NCBI RefSeq assembly: GCF_900142105.1
Contig: NZ_FQZS01000020.1
Location: forward strand, 1 to 64,000
DNA: 64,000 nt
From: Lutispora thermophila DSM 19022
GTDB taxonomy: Bacteria; Bacillota; Clostridia; Lutisporales; Lutisporaceae
Reading direction: 5' to 3'
The position numbers and the translations under genes are program-made. Position 1 is the first letter of the stretch. Every line of letters begins with the position of its first letter. Positions 1 through 8,767 of the stretch are shown piece by piece. A model generated the notes under the pieces. The model had not been told where the DNA came from. It was given only the letters and a program-made list of their open reading frames with translations, and did no database searches.

Positions 1-132
1 TGGACACCCTTGTCTTAAGCTAACGGTTGGCGCTATCAACCCCCGTATCGGACTTTCACCGACTAGCTTGCGCCCATGCTGGGCGCACATGGAACAGGGT
101 CAGGTTAATAGAAACCTGACCCTGTTATGCTT
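1..132. other. GC-rich window-edge sequence with palindromes, possibly the end of a mobile element
   Basis: The first 90 or so bases are clearly richer in G and C than the rest of the window. They contain a perfect interrupted palindrome at about 69-88 (TGCGCCCA, TGC, TGGGCGCA). A second inverted repeat at about 94-126 (AACAGGGTCAGGTT with its complement) lies just 3' of the RND pump gene. That hairpin has no T-run on the minus strand, so it is a weak terminator candidate. Base composition and palindromes suggest the end of an insertion element or repeat that continues to the left. No transposase coding is visible, so this is inference. Confidence 0.3.
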
Positions 133-3100
133 CTATGGATTTACGTCTAACTCTGCCTTTGGATTTTTTGATTTTTTCTTGAATATCATTGTAATATTAT
201 CAAAAAAGCAATATATTACCGGCACTATAAGCAATGTCAATATGGTGGAAGTAGTCAAGCCAAACATCACTACAATGGCCAATGGAGCCATAGCCTCTGC
301 TCCTTCTCCTAATCCAATGGCTGAAGGTATCAATGCCAATATGGTGGTCAAGGTAGTCATAAGTATAGGCCTTAACCTGGTAGGTCCTGCTTTGATGATT
401 GCCTCATCCCTTCCCAATCCTCTTCCTCTTAAAGTATTTATATAATCAACCAAAACTATGGCATTGTTAACAACTATACCTGCCAGCATTATTGCTCCGA
501 TAAATCCAGGAACACTGATGGGCGTTCTTGTAATAGCGAGACCGAATAAGGAACCAGAATAAGCAACAGGCACTGAAAACATTATTGTCAATGGATGAAC
601 CAATGATTCAAACTGTATTGCCATTACCATGTACACCAATACTACTGCCAATATCAAAGCCAAGGTGAGATCCTGGAAAGCTTCTACCATTAATTCATTT
701 TCACCTGTAAACTTAATGGAATAACCTTCTGGCAAACTATAGGTTTTTAACTTCTCTTCCAGCTCTTCATTTACATCTCCCGAGCTTCTACCGAAAACAT
801 CAGCTGTAACCGTCACATAGCGTTCTTGATCTACTCTGCTTATGCTTGTAGGGCCTTGCTCAAGCTTGACTTGGGCCACATCCAGCAATGGAATTTTCAT
901 ACCTAATGGAGACAATATGGATATGGACTTCAGTTGCTCCAAAGTATTTCTTTTGTCTTCCGGATATTGAACCTTTATATCTATTTCTGTACCATTTACT
1001 TTGTAAGTGGTAGCCACATTACCCTCTACTGCAGTCCTTATAACAGATGCAATCTGGGTAGTAGATAGTCCGTAAGCCGATGCCTTGTCACGATTTACAT
1101 ATATCTGAGCTTCCGGTCTACCTTCGGAAATACTGGACTCCACCTCTCTGGTACCCTTAGTAGCTGATACAATTTGTACAACATCTTTAGAAATATCCTC
1201 CAGTTTCTCTAAATCAGGACCACTTATCTGTATGGAAACTGAATCGCCTCCAAACATTCCCCCAAAGCTTGTAGAAAGCTCTGTTATGCTTATATTGGCA
1301 CCAGCAATGTTTTTAACAGAGTTTCGTATTTCTTCTACAACCTCAGAAGTACTTCTTTCTCTATCTTTTAAAGATTTCAAAGTGACACTTATGGAAGCCG
1401 TATCACTGCTGGAACCGCTTGTCATTGATATAACTCCTGAACCACCGACACTGACATAAACAGTTTCCACCTCAGGTATCTTAGAAAGCATATCTTCCAG
1501 CTTTTCTGCAATCTCATTGGTATTCTCAAGTAAGCTTCCCTTTGGCATTTCAATATCTATTGTGAACATTCCCTGATCCATTGCAGGCATAAACTCTGAA
1601 CCAATAAAAGGGATTAGAGTAAGACTGAATATGAATATTGAAAGAACTATAACCAACGTCATTGCCTTATGTTTCAATACCCATTTCAATATCCTCTGGT
1701 AGAATTTATCTAAGCTGTTTATTACATTATCCCACTTGTTCATGACTATATTAAGCAGCTTATTTCTTGAACCTTCATTAGCTTCAATTGTTTTTAAAAA
1801 CTTCGAGCTTAGCATAGGTATAAATGATAATGCTACTATTAAAGAGGCCACCAATGAAAAGGTTATGGTGAGAGCCATATCCTTAAATAACTGAGCTGCA
1901 ATTCCTTCTGTAAATGCAATAGGAAGAAATACTACTATGGTGGTCATTGTAGAAGCTAGTATGGCATTGCCTACTTCCTTGGTCCCATATAATGCAGCCT
2001 CTATCCTGTTGTAACCTTCACTTCTATGTCTATATATGTTTTCCAATACAACTATGGCATTATCAACCAGCATTCCTACTCCAAGGGCAAGACCTCCAAG
2101 GGAAACTATATTGAGGGATATGCCTGCAAAATACACCATTACAAATGTGGCTATTATGGATATGGGTATAGCAGTAGCGATTATCAGTGTGGTTCTTATA
2201 TTTTTTAGAAAAACAAACAATATGAGCACTGCAAGTACTCCACCCAATATTGCATTGTTTGCCACATTGCTTACTGACATCTCAATATACTGTCCCTGAT
2301 CGAAAACTACATCGATGTTCAAATCAGGGTACTCCTTTATAATCTTCTCTATTTCTTCCTTTACTGCCCTCGCAACAGTGACAGTATTGGCATTTGTCTG
2401 CTTCTGAACACTAAGGCTGATACTGTTTCTGCCATTGGTTCTGCTATAGGACTCTATTGGTTTGGTGGTATCCACCACTTCTGCTATATCACGAACATAT
2501 ATGGTGGTCCCATTGGCCATGGAGATAGGGATATTTTTAATCTGTTCAATACTGTGAAACTCCCCTGTACTCCTGACCAAAAGCTTTTTCCCTCCATACT
2601 CTACAGTTCCACCAGGAAGGTTAAGGTTTTCAGTTTGCAATATGGTCATAATCTGGTTTAGAGATATTCCATAACCTGAAGCTCTCTGAGGATCCACATT
2701 TACTTGTATCTCCTGAGTTCTTCCACCTGCAAGGCTTACGGAAGTTACACCAGATAGTCTCTCCAGTCTTGGTTTGATATTCTCCTCTGTAAAGCTCTTC
2801 AATTTGATTTCATCTGACCCGTTGGTAACACTTATGGTCACTACTGGAAGCATACTAGGATCCATCTTCATTACCACCGGATCCCCTACATCATCAGGAA
2901 GAAAACCCTTGATCATATCAATTTTTTCTCTCATGTTCAAAGTGGCAAAATCCATATCCGTACCAGAGTTAAATTCTACTATGACTGTGGAACTGCCTTC
3001 ACTGGATATGGATTGAATAGATTTCACATTATTTACGGTAGCGATGGCATTCTCTATAGGCTTTGTCACAATGCTCTCAATTTCTTGGGGTGCAACACCT

Positions 3101-3255
3101 GAATAGGTTGTCGAAACAATTGCAATAGGGTAGCTGATATCAGGCAATAAGTCAACAGGTATCTTGGAAAGAGATACCCCACCCAACACAAGCACTATCA
3201 ACACACACATCAGTATGGCTACCGGTCTTTTTACAGATACTTCATGTATTCTCAT
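133..3255 (-). CDS. RND-family efflux pump, inner-membrane transporter (AcrB/MexB, HAE1-like)
   Basis: A 1040-residue protein of the length and layout of hydrophobe/amphiphile efflux RND pumps. It has an N-terminal membrane segment (residues about 12-30), a large extracytoplasmic loop, a membrane block from about 335, a second loop, and a C-terminal membrane block ending near 1020. The proton-relay segment in the first block is visible (GMLVDNAIVVLEN, Asp near 398; the family usually has two adjacent Asp, here only one). It follows the adaptor gene by 11 bases and the MarR gene upstream, so the three form one operon on the minus strand. No outer-membrane factor is present, as expected for a Gram-positive-type envelope. 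Substrate cannot be told from sequence; drug or lipophile export is the family role. Confidence 0.93.
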   Translation of the reverse strand: MRIHEVSVKRPVAILMCVLIVLVLGGVSLSKIPVDLLPDISYPIAIVSTTYSGVAPQEIESIVTKPIENAIATVNNVKSIQSISSEGSSTVIVEFNSGTDMDFATLNMREKIDMIKGFLPDDVGDPVVMKMDPSMLPVVTISVTNGSDEIKLKSFTEENIKPRLERLSGVTSVSLAGGRTQEIQVNVDPQRASGYGISLNQIMTILQTENLNLPGGTVEYGGKKLLVRSTGEFHSIEQIKNIPISMANGTTIYVRDIAEVVDTTKPIESYSRTNGRNSISLSVQKQTNANTVTVARAVKEEIEKIIKEYPDLNIDVVFDQGQYIEMSVSNVANNAILGGVLAVLILFVFLKNIRTTLIIATAIPISIIATFVMVYFAGISLNIVSLGGLALGVGMLVDNAIVVLENIYRHRSEGYNRIEAALYGTKEVGNAILASTMTTIVVFLPIAFTEGIAAQLFKDMALTITFSLVASLIVALSFIPMLSSKFLKTIEANEGSRNKLLNIVMNKWDNVINSLDKFYQRILKWVLKHKAMTLVIVLSIFIFSLTLIPFIGSEFMPAMDQGMFTIDIEMPKGSLLENTNEIAEKLEDMLSKIPEVETVYVSVGGSGVISMTSGSSSDTASISVTLKSLKDRERSTSEVVEEIRNSVKNIAGANISITELSTSFGGMFGGDSVSIQISGPDLEKLEDISKDVVQIVSATKGTREVESSISEGRPEAQIYVNRDKASAYGLSTTQIASVIRTAVEGNVATTYKVNGTEIDIKVQYPEDKRNTLEQLKSISILSPLGMKIPLLDVAQVKLEQGPTSISRVDQERYVTVTADVFGRSSGDVNEELEEKLKTYSLPEGYSIKFTGENELMVEAFQDLTLALILAVVLVYMVMAIQFESLVHPLTIMFSVPVAYSGSLFGLAITRTPISVPGFIGAIMLAGIVVNNAIVLVDYINTLRGRGLGRDEAIIKAGPTRLRPILMTTLTTILALIPSAIGLGEGAEAMAPLAIVVMFGLTTSTILTLLIVPVIYCFFDNITMIFKKKSKNPKAELDVNP

Positions 3256-3266
3256 ATTTACACCTC

Positions 3267-4511
3267 TTAATTAGCTGAAATCACTACTGTTGATTCGTCT
3301 TTCAAGAAATCATGACCTTTTACGACAACCTTTTCACCCTCAGTCAGTCCATCTATTATCTGGATTTCCTTATCATTAAAAATGCCGGTAACAACTTCCT
3401 TCTTTCTAGCTTTATCACCATCGACTACAAATACGTATTTTTTACCTTCTTCCTCTATAACAGAAGTCAGAGGAACTGATGTGCAGTTTTCTGCCCTGTC
3501 CACAATGAACTGAATCTGGGCAAACATTCCACCTTTTATGGCGTCTGGCGGATTATCCAAGGTGATTTTTACTAAGAAGGTCTGTTTGGATATATCCGCA
3601 GAAGGCGCTGTTGCTGTTATGGTTCCAGACAATGTTCCTTCCGATATGGCTCCTATGGAAACATTTACTTTATCTCCTACATGAATTTTGCCAATAACAT
3701 CCTCATTTACATCCACTTCCACAATATAACTAGAATCATCGATAATTATAAATGATGGAGATGCAGTACTTACATACTCCCCAACCTTGATATTCATAGC
3801 AGATACAACTCCACTTATAGGAGATTTGACACTCATATTATCCACAGCATTTTTTGCAATGTCATAGGACACTTTAGCCTGGTTTAATTGGGCTTGAGCT
3901 GTTTCAACACTTTCAGCATGACTCTTCTGTTCTATCAATTCCAAATTTGCTTTGGCAGTCTCATATTGTTGCCTTGCAAGTTCCAACTGAGACAGGGCTC
4001 TATCATAGTTAAATTTTGTTTCTGCCCCTGCTTCATATAAAGTTTTTATTGTGTCAACATTTGTTTTGGCATCATTATAGTTAATCTCTGCAGAAGCCAC
4101 AGCAGACTTAAGCTGTAGCATCTGTTGCTCATGGGCAGTACCAGACATTATCTTCAGATTCAATTCTGCCATTTCAACTGCTGCCGCAGCCTGATTCAGT
4201 TGAAGCAATGCGTCTGTCTTATCCAGTTCGAACAATACTTGCCCTTTCTTGACTCTATCACCTAAATCAAAGTTGATTTTTTCAACCTTACCTGGTACTT
4301 TTGGCAGCACCATTATTTCTTGAACCGGCTTAACTTTCGAACTATAACTTATATAATTTTCAATATTTCCAATGGTAACTTGTTCTACTTCTACTGTTAT
4401 AGGCTGATCCATTATAACATCAGCTGTCTCAACTTCTTTTTGAGAGCTGCATCCTATGCTTAGGCTAATGCTTAATACAATTAGTACAGCAAGTGATAAA
4501 TTTCTTTTCAT
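3267..4511 (-). CDS. RND efflux periplasmic-adaptor (membrane fusion) lipoprotein
   Basis: Adaptor protein of about 414 residues that partners the RND pump directly downstream. The start at 4511 (MKRNLS) is chosen over the longer frame at 4541 because AGGAGG lies 9 bases before it. The N-terminus is a lipoprotein signal ending in a lipobox (LSIGC), so it is probably lipid-anchored outside the membrane. Next come a biotinyl-lipoyl-like half motif (PGKVEKINFDLGDRVKKGQ), a coiled-coil hairpin rich in Ala, Gln and Glu (about 105-215), the second lipoyl half (SPISGVVSAMNIKVGEYV) and beta-barrel domains. This is the standard order of the HlyD/AcrA-like family. Confidence 0.92.
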   Translation of the reverse strand: MKRNLSLAVLIVLSISLSIGCSSQKEVETADVIMDQPITVEVEQVTIGNIENYISYSSKVKPVQEIMVLPKVPGKVEKINFDLGDRVKKGQVLFELDKTDALLQLNQAAAAVEMAELNLKIMSGTAHEQQMLQLKSAVASAEINYNDAKTNVDTIKTLYEAGAETKFNYDRALSQLELARQQYETAKANLELIEQKSHAESVETAQAQLNQAKVSYDIAKNAVDNMSVKSPISGVVSAMNIKVGEYVSTASPSFIIIDDSSYIVEVDVNEDVIGKIHVGDKVNVSIGAISEGTLSGTITATAPSADISKQTFLVKITLDNPPDAIKGGMFAQIQFIVDRAENCTSVPLTSVIEEEGKKYVFVVDGDKARKKEVVTGIFNDKEIQIIDGLTEGEKVVVKGHDFLKDESTVVISAN

Positions 4512-4563
4512 TGTATATGTCCTCCTAATCCTTTTACACATATGCTTATATCCAACAATGCTT

Positions 4564-4995
4564 CTATGAATTGAGAATTTTCATGATTATCTTATCCATA
4601 ACATCATTTAGATAGTTTAGATCTTCTTTATCTACATCTTTTGTATAATAGTCGAATAATTCCATTCGTTTCATATCAATTTTTTTCAGCAAATCTCCTC
4701 CCTTCTCGCTAAGTTTTATTATCACCTGTCGCCTGTCTATTTCACTTCTATACCTGTTCACCAGACCAAAATCGAATAATCTGTCAACCAAGCTTGTGAC
4801 AGCTCCCATAGTAACTCCCAAATAGTTTGCAATGTCGCTTACCATGCACTGCTCTTGGGTTCTTATGTAAAACAACATGTATATCTGGGTACTTGTTACA
4901 GGAATGTCAATGCCTTCAGTGATCTTGGCAAAGAGCTTCTTATGCAATTCATAGGCTACCTTATCCAACTCCTTCATATCAATGCATATTTTCAT
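4564..4995 (-). CDS. MarR-family transcriptional regulator
   Basis: A 143-residue winged-helix regulator. The DNA-binding helix-turn-helix is in the middle (SDIANYLGVTMGAVTSLVDRL), followed by the wing with the family-typical basic stretch (YRSEIDRRQVIIKLSEKG). It starts with ATG after GAGGGTG. It is the first gene of the RND operon, with 52 bases to the adaptor gene, so the simplest reading is a local repressor of the pump that releases DNA on binding a small molecule. The ligand is unknown. Confidence 0.88.
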   Translation of the reverse strand: MKICIDMKELDKVAYELHKKLFAKITEGIDIPVTSTQIYMLFYIRTQEQCMVSDIANYLGVTMGAVTSLVDRLFDFGLVNRYRSEIDRRQVIIKLSEKGGDLLKKIDMKRMELFDYYTKDVDKEDLNYLNDVMDKIIMKILNS

Positions 4996-5008
4996 TAATT
5001 CACCCTCT

Positions 5009-5027
5009 AAATAATTTAATTATTAAA
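5009..5027 (-). promoter_or_regulatory. Possible MarR operator upstream of the efflux operon
   Basis: Immediately upstream of the marR-like start is an AT-rich inverted repeat, read on the minus strand as TTTAATAATTAAATTATT. MarR proteins usually autoregulate through such short palindromes near their own promoter. AT-rich palindromes arise easily by chance, so support is moderate. Confidence 0.38.
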
Positions 5028-5097
5028 CTATTTTATAATGTAATATATATTGCTGAACTTTTCAATACATTATCTATGAAAGGTTTCTTATGATCAA

Positions 5098-5143
5098 AAA
5101 AAGAATCAGACTGAAATTATTTATTCAAATCTGATCCTTGTTC
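5098..5143 (-). terminator. Rho-independent terminator after the monooxygenase gene
   Basis: On the minus strand there is a stem of AAGGATCAGA with TCTGATTCTT, followed by a run of T. It lies downstream of the small monooxygenase gene and of the short decayed reading frame behind it. Confidence 0.7.
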
Positions 5144-5146
5144 TTC

Positions 5147-5248
5147 CTAATGAAATTGGAGCAAATTAAGACCTGCATCAGCACTGAATTCTCTATCAAC
5201 CATGCCATCTATGGCTTCATTAATAATCTTTCCTCTCCAATGTCTTTC
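5147..5248 (-). pseudogene. Short conserved-looking frame directly behind the monooxygenase stop codon
   Basis: After the TAG stop of the monooxygenase the same frame stays open for 33 codons (it contains INEAIDGMVDREFSADAGLN) and ends at a TAG before the terminator. It has no start codon or ribosome site of its own. It reads like real protein and not random sequence. It is most easily explained as the C-terminal remnant of a lost second gene of the operon; I do not recognise the family. Confidence 0.4.
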
Positions 5249-5536
5249 CTATAGCACTTGATTATATATATTGAGTTCGCCCGGCTTTTCATCAAGCTTT
5301 TTTAAAATAGGCACAATGTTTGTAAAGTGTTCTGTAGTCTTATGCTTTTCCAATGCCTCCTTAGACTCCCATTCTTCTATAAATGTGAGTATCTTAGGGT
5401 CATTGTCATCCTGGAACAATCCATAGCTGATACAACCTTCTTCCTTCCTTGTAGCTTCAACCATTCTTGCAGCATTCTCAACAAACTCCTGAATCTTATT
5501 TTCTTTGACATAATGCTTGGATACAACTTTAATCAT
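5249..5536 (-). CDS. Antibiotic-biosynthesis-monooxygenase-fold (ABM, YgiN-like) small protein
   Basis: A 95-residue protein with the single dimeric alpha/beta-barrel ABM domain, showing the typical order MIKVVSKHYVKENKIQEF, then EEGCISYGLFQD, then FIEEWESKEALEKHKTTEHF. Start 5536 is chosen because GGAGG precedes it at good spacing; the longer frame from 5581 adds 15 residues that the family lacks. Family members act as quinol monooxygenases, in haem degradation or as stress-linked oxygenases; the exact substrate cannot be assigned. It is probably a monocistronic gene today, but a remnant frame follows it. Confidence 0.85.
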   Translation of the reverse strand: MIKVVSKHYVKENKIQEFVENAARMVEATRKEEGCISYGLFQDDNDPKILTFIEEWESKEALEKHKTTEHFTNIVPILKKLDEKPGELNIYNQVL

Positions 5537-5746
5537 TTTCTCCGCCTCCGTTTCATTGACTTTATGAAGTATTTTCATCAAGTGTCCCCAATATATTTTG
5601 GCAATATTATATCCATATAATATTAATAACTCAAGTCTGCATTCATTTTTTTACAACAATATATATTTTTCGACATTAGGAGCTGTTTTTCTTTTTTATA
5701 TGGTATAATTATAATCAAATATTTAAGATAATCATAGGGGGCTATT

Positions 5747-7354
5747 ATGAAGAAAATTTTCGCTCTTGTTTTGGCAACATCAATCATAGTCACAACTCAA
5801 ACTACTGTATATTCTGCTCCGGAAAATATTGGGATAGGCACTCATACATATAAAATAGGCAACTCATACAAAACAGTGAATGTAGTTACCGTAGATTTAA
5901 ACAGCCCTGATATAGTGCTTGAGGTAGTTACTGCAAACGACAAAGTAAGCGGATCCGAAGATTTTATATCTATGATAAATCGAAAAAAGCCTATAGCAGC
6001 GATAAACGCTAATTTCTTCGATGCATATAGCTCACTGGAACCCTACGGTTCTATTATTAAAGACAATGAATTTACATACATGGAAGGTAAAAATGCATCA
6101 CTTTTTATTAAAGATAAAAATAAAGTGGATATGGATTATTTCAAAGTGGAAATAGACGGATACTTGGATGGCAAAAGGCAAAACGAATGGAATAATACTA
6201 GGCAAGCCATGGATTTCAATCTTTTCAAGGTGTGGTATGTCAATAATCTTCCAAAAGACAGCACAGGAGTATATATCTACACTCCTGCAAGAGGCATCAG
6301 TATCAGACTTGAAAAGGGCACAGCCATAGAAGTTATAGACAACAAGATTACAAAGATAGCAAAAAACCCAAAAGAAATCATGATACCTTCAAATGGATAT
6401 TTGATTTATTATGCACCAAATGCCGCCGATGATAAGTACATAAGCGACAGATTCAGAATAGGAAGGACCGTTGAGCTAAGTTATAAAGCCATACCTGCCT
6501 TGGAAGATGGCAAAGAAAAAAAAGAAGAAAAAACCGCTTCCTCTACGCTATCAGCTAAACAGACTCTTCTGTATGGATGTGTGGACAGGGAAACTAAAAA
6601 CTATTGGGATAATGCCAAGAACGGTATGGACTTTAACCTTTTTAATGTCTGGTATATAAACTCTAAACCTATAGATTCTACAGGAGTTTATCTATATACT
6701 CCGGAAAGAGGAGAATCTCTATCTGTGCCAGAGGGAAAAGCAATAATTATTTCAAATAAAAAGGTTTGTAAAATAGAATTAAAAACCACAAGTATTTCCA
6801 TACCTAAAGATGGGTTTGTTATATACTATGGCAAGGATGCAGCCAATGACGATTATATAAATCAAAGGTTCGACGTAGGTAAAACAGTTGACTTTTATCA
6901 TAAAGATACTTTAGTTATAGATACTGATAATATAATTAAGAAAGCTGTTGCAGATAACAGTGCTGCTTTAGCGGAAGCAATAACCGAAAATATGGAAACA
7001 CTAATAATAGATATACAAAAAATTGAGCATATGATTTCAGCAGGACCATACCTGGTGAAAGATGGAATGATTATAGCAGATGCAGCAGCACAAGGATTTA
7101 AGGAGGACAAAATAACTGTTAACAGAGCTCTAAGATCTGCCATAGGCATTACCAAGGATAACAGACTTAAATTGGTAACCGGTGGCAGTTTGAACATGAC
7201 TGAGCTGGCTCAAGTGATGCTAGATCTAGGCTGCGTAAAGGCCATGAATCTTGACGGTGGAGCTTCGTCTGCTCTTTATGCCAAAGGCAAAATGATCACA
7301 TCTCCCGGAAGAAAACTCAATACAGTATTGATGATATTTGATGTAAAGCAATAA
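5747..7354 (+). CDS. Secreted phosphodiester glycosidase (NAGPA/DUF2233-like) with a duplicated inserted domain
   Basis: A 535-residue protein with a signal peptide (residues 1-24, cleavage near YSA). The NAGPA fold is split. Its N-terminal part (about 40-130) contains AAINANFFDAYSS, and its C-terminal part (about 430-535) contains GPYLVKDG, RSAIGITKD and the hallmark MNLDGGASSALY. Between them sit two copies of a domain of about 110 residues (about 133-247 and 274-385). Both carry MDFNLF-VWY and DSTGVY-YTP-RG, an aromatic segment and a closing RF-(I/V)G-TV. They are joined by a Lys/Glu-rich linker. The family removes sugars from phosphodiesters, often in cell-wall or exopolysaccharide contexts. 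The inserted repeats are probably binding modules; that is inference. Confidence 0.82.
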   Translation: MKKIFALVLATSIIVTTQTTVYSAPENIGIGTHTYKIGNSYKTVNVVTVDLNSPDIVLEVVTANDKVSGSEDFISMINRKKPIAAINANFFDAYSSLEPYGSIIKDNEFTYMEGKNASLFIKDKNKVDMDYFKVEIDGYLDGKRQNEWNNTRQAMDFNLFKVWYVNNLPKDSTGVYIYTPARGISIRLEKGTAIEVIDNKITKIAKNPKEIMIPSNGYLIYYAPNAADDKYISDRFRIGRTVELSYKAIPALEDGKEKKEEKTASSTLSAKQTLLYGCVDRETKNYWDNAKNGMDFNLFNVWYINSKPIDSTGVYLYTPERGESLSVPEGKAIIISNKKVCKIELKTTSISIPKDGFVIYYGKDAANDDYINQRFDVGKTVDFYHKDTLVIDTDNIIKKAVADNSAALAEAITENMETLIIDIQKIEHMISAGPYLVKDGMIIADAAAQGFKEDKITVNRALRSAIGITKDNRLKLVTGGSLNMTELAQVMLDLGCVKAMNLDGGASSALYAKGKMITSPGRKLNTVLMIFDVKQ

Positions 7355-7402
7355 AAAAGGTCAGGTTGTAATTTTAACATGCCCTTGAAGCCTGACCTTT
7401 TA
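7354..7402. terminator. Bidirectional terminator between convergent genes
   Basis: The stem AAAAGGTCAGG pairs with CCTGACCTTTT and has A-run and T-run on the two sides, so it can serve both the glycosidase gene on the plus strand and the membrane-anchored unknown on the minus strand. Confidence 0.75.
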
Positions 7403-7407
7403 CTTTA

Positions 7408-8196
7408 TCATTTTCTTTTTTTCTTCACCACATATCCTGCGGCTAAACATAAAATAACAATTGCAACTATAGGTATTATCAATGCTACTAATGGATTTCC
7501 GGAAATAAATACTGATGTCGGTCCGTCAGATCCACCAATTATGTTTATGGATGATTGGAATTCATCATTATATTCGTCTTTGTCAGTGTCTTTTATATCT
7601 TCGGACATAGCATCTGCTGCATCCTCTTTACTTCCGTCAAAAATAATATTCTCGCCTGAACGCACTATATTTGCATCACCGTCAAATGAAAACTCGGTTA
7701 TTTTTCCATCACTGTTAACAAAAGCTTTAATGGCGGCAGCATCCATCTTAGCCCATACGGGACACCCTTCAGGTAAAACTATAGATAAGCTTTTATAATC
7801 CAAACTATCCACCTTATAGGCACCCCAAGCCACCTTAAGACCGTTTCCTGACTTCATAAGTGAAATCAACACATAATCCCCAACAGATGGATCAATCATA
7901 TTGCTCCCATCCTCATTATAAAAGAAGTTATACCCAAAGGGTTCTATTATCTTTGCTTCCTTAAGCTGCAACTGCTTTCTGGGATTGTTCGCATTTATAT
8001 CTTTAGAACTTATTATGCTCTTCTCTACTTTCACTATTGTATTATTTCCTTCTATGCTTATTATTTCACCAATTACTAATGCATCATGGTCATTATGCAT
8101 TAAACGATACAATGCATCAGCTGCATATACACCCGAAGCCAGTACCAAGAAACAAACCAGCATAAAAGCCACCATTCGCTTATGTAGATTTTTCAA
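7408..8196 (-). CDS. Secreted, C-terminally membrane-anchored protein with a GGSDGPT motif
   Basis: A 262-residue protein with an N-terminal signal segment (about 7-27), an extracytoplasmic region and a single C-terminal membrane helix (about 234-256) followed by KKKRK. Just before that helix is IIGGSDGPTSVFISG. This strongly resembles the GGADGPT segment near the start of the beta subunit of sodium-translocating decarboxylases. The rest does not resemble those subunits. The central part looks like a beta-rich domain (VIGEIISIEGNNTIVKVEK, possibly OB-like). I do not recognise the family. It is expressed alone and convergent with the glycosidase gene. Confidence 0.6.
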   Translation of the reverse strand: MKNLHKRMVAFMLVCFLVLASGVYAADALYRLMHNDHDALVIGEIISIEGNNTIVKVEKSIISSKDINANNPRKQLQLKEAKIIEPFGYNFFYNEDGSNMIDPSVGDYVLISLMKSGNGLKVAWGAYKVDSLDYKSLSIVLPEGCPVWAKMDAAAIKAFVNSDGKITEFSFDGDANIVRSGENIIFDGSKEDAADAMSEDIKDTDKDEYNDEFQSSINIIGGSDGPTSVFISGNPLVALIIPIVAIVILCLAAGYVVKKKRK

Positions 8197-8396
8197 TCAT
8201 GATTCACCCCTTTATCATTCATCTTAACCCCTATAATGTATTCATTATAACATATATCTTGCTTTTTTTATACTAAACTTGCTTTTAATGGCAAAATTTG
8301 CGCAAAATCATATATAAAATGACAAAATAGATGAAAATCAATCATAACAGAAAAAACAGAATATAAAATAAATGACAAAATATTTCAATAAGATAC

Positions 8397-8674
8397 TCAC
8401 TGTCGTACCATTGAAACATATAATATCATATGATGCAGCAGTGACTTAATAGAACTATGCAAATAGATTTTCAACAGTCGAAGATAGTGATTGGCCTCTC
8501 TTAGTACATGCTCTCCTAATAAAGATACAATAATTGGTCTGATTCTGCATTCTAACAATCCTTGTGTAGCTTGTGCCTTAAAGTCACGAATGATTGCTGT
8601 TGCCTTAAGGCTGTCGCATGCAACATGACAAATGGTCAGAATCAGATCAATTGCTCTTTTTGTTTTACATGTTT
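8397..8674 (-). pseudogene. Remnant of a DUF2935-like protein
   Basis: In the 570-base gap between two genes, the minus strand stays open and reads as convincing protein: KATAIIRDFKAQATQGLLEC, then IRPIIVSLLGEHVLREANHY and LRLLKIYLH, ending in a TGA at 8397-8399. It resembles the C-terminal part of DUF2935 proteins (conserved in Firmicutes, metal-binding helical bundles). The frame is closed upstream by TAA with no start, so only the 3' end of the gene survives. The family call is from memory of its motifs. Confidence 0.5.
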
Positions 8675-8767
8675 ATAGATTATTGTTTGGAAACATGCCT
8701 TCCTCACTAATAACCTATTTAGGAATTGTGCAAAAGTTACACCTTAAAAAATGTAAATCTATTCTTA

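Noticed and set aside
5247-5252. TAG after the ABM gene as a pyrrolysine codon
   Set aside because: The ABM domain is complete at this stop, and no pyrrolysine machinery is in the window; a lost downstream gene is simpler.
8536-8660. Inverted pair TTGGTCTGATTCTG / CAGAATCAGATCAA as a structured RNA
   Set aside because: The whole stretch translates on the minus strand as a DUF2935-like protein remnant, which explains it better; the pairing is probably chance.
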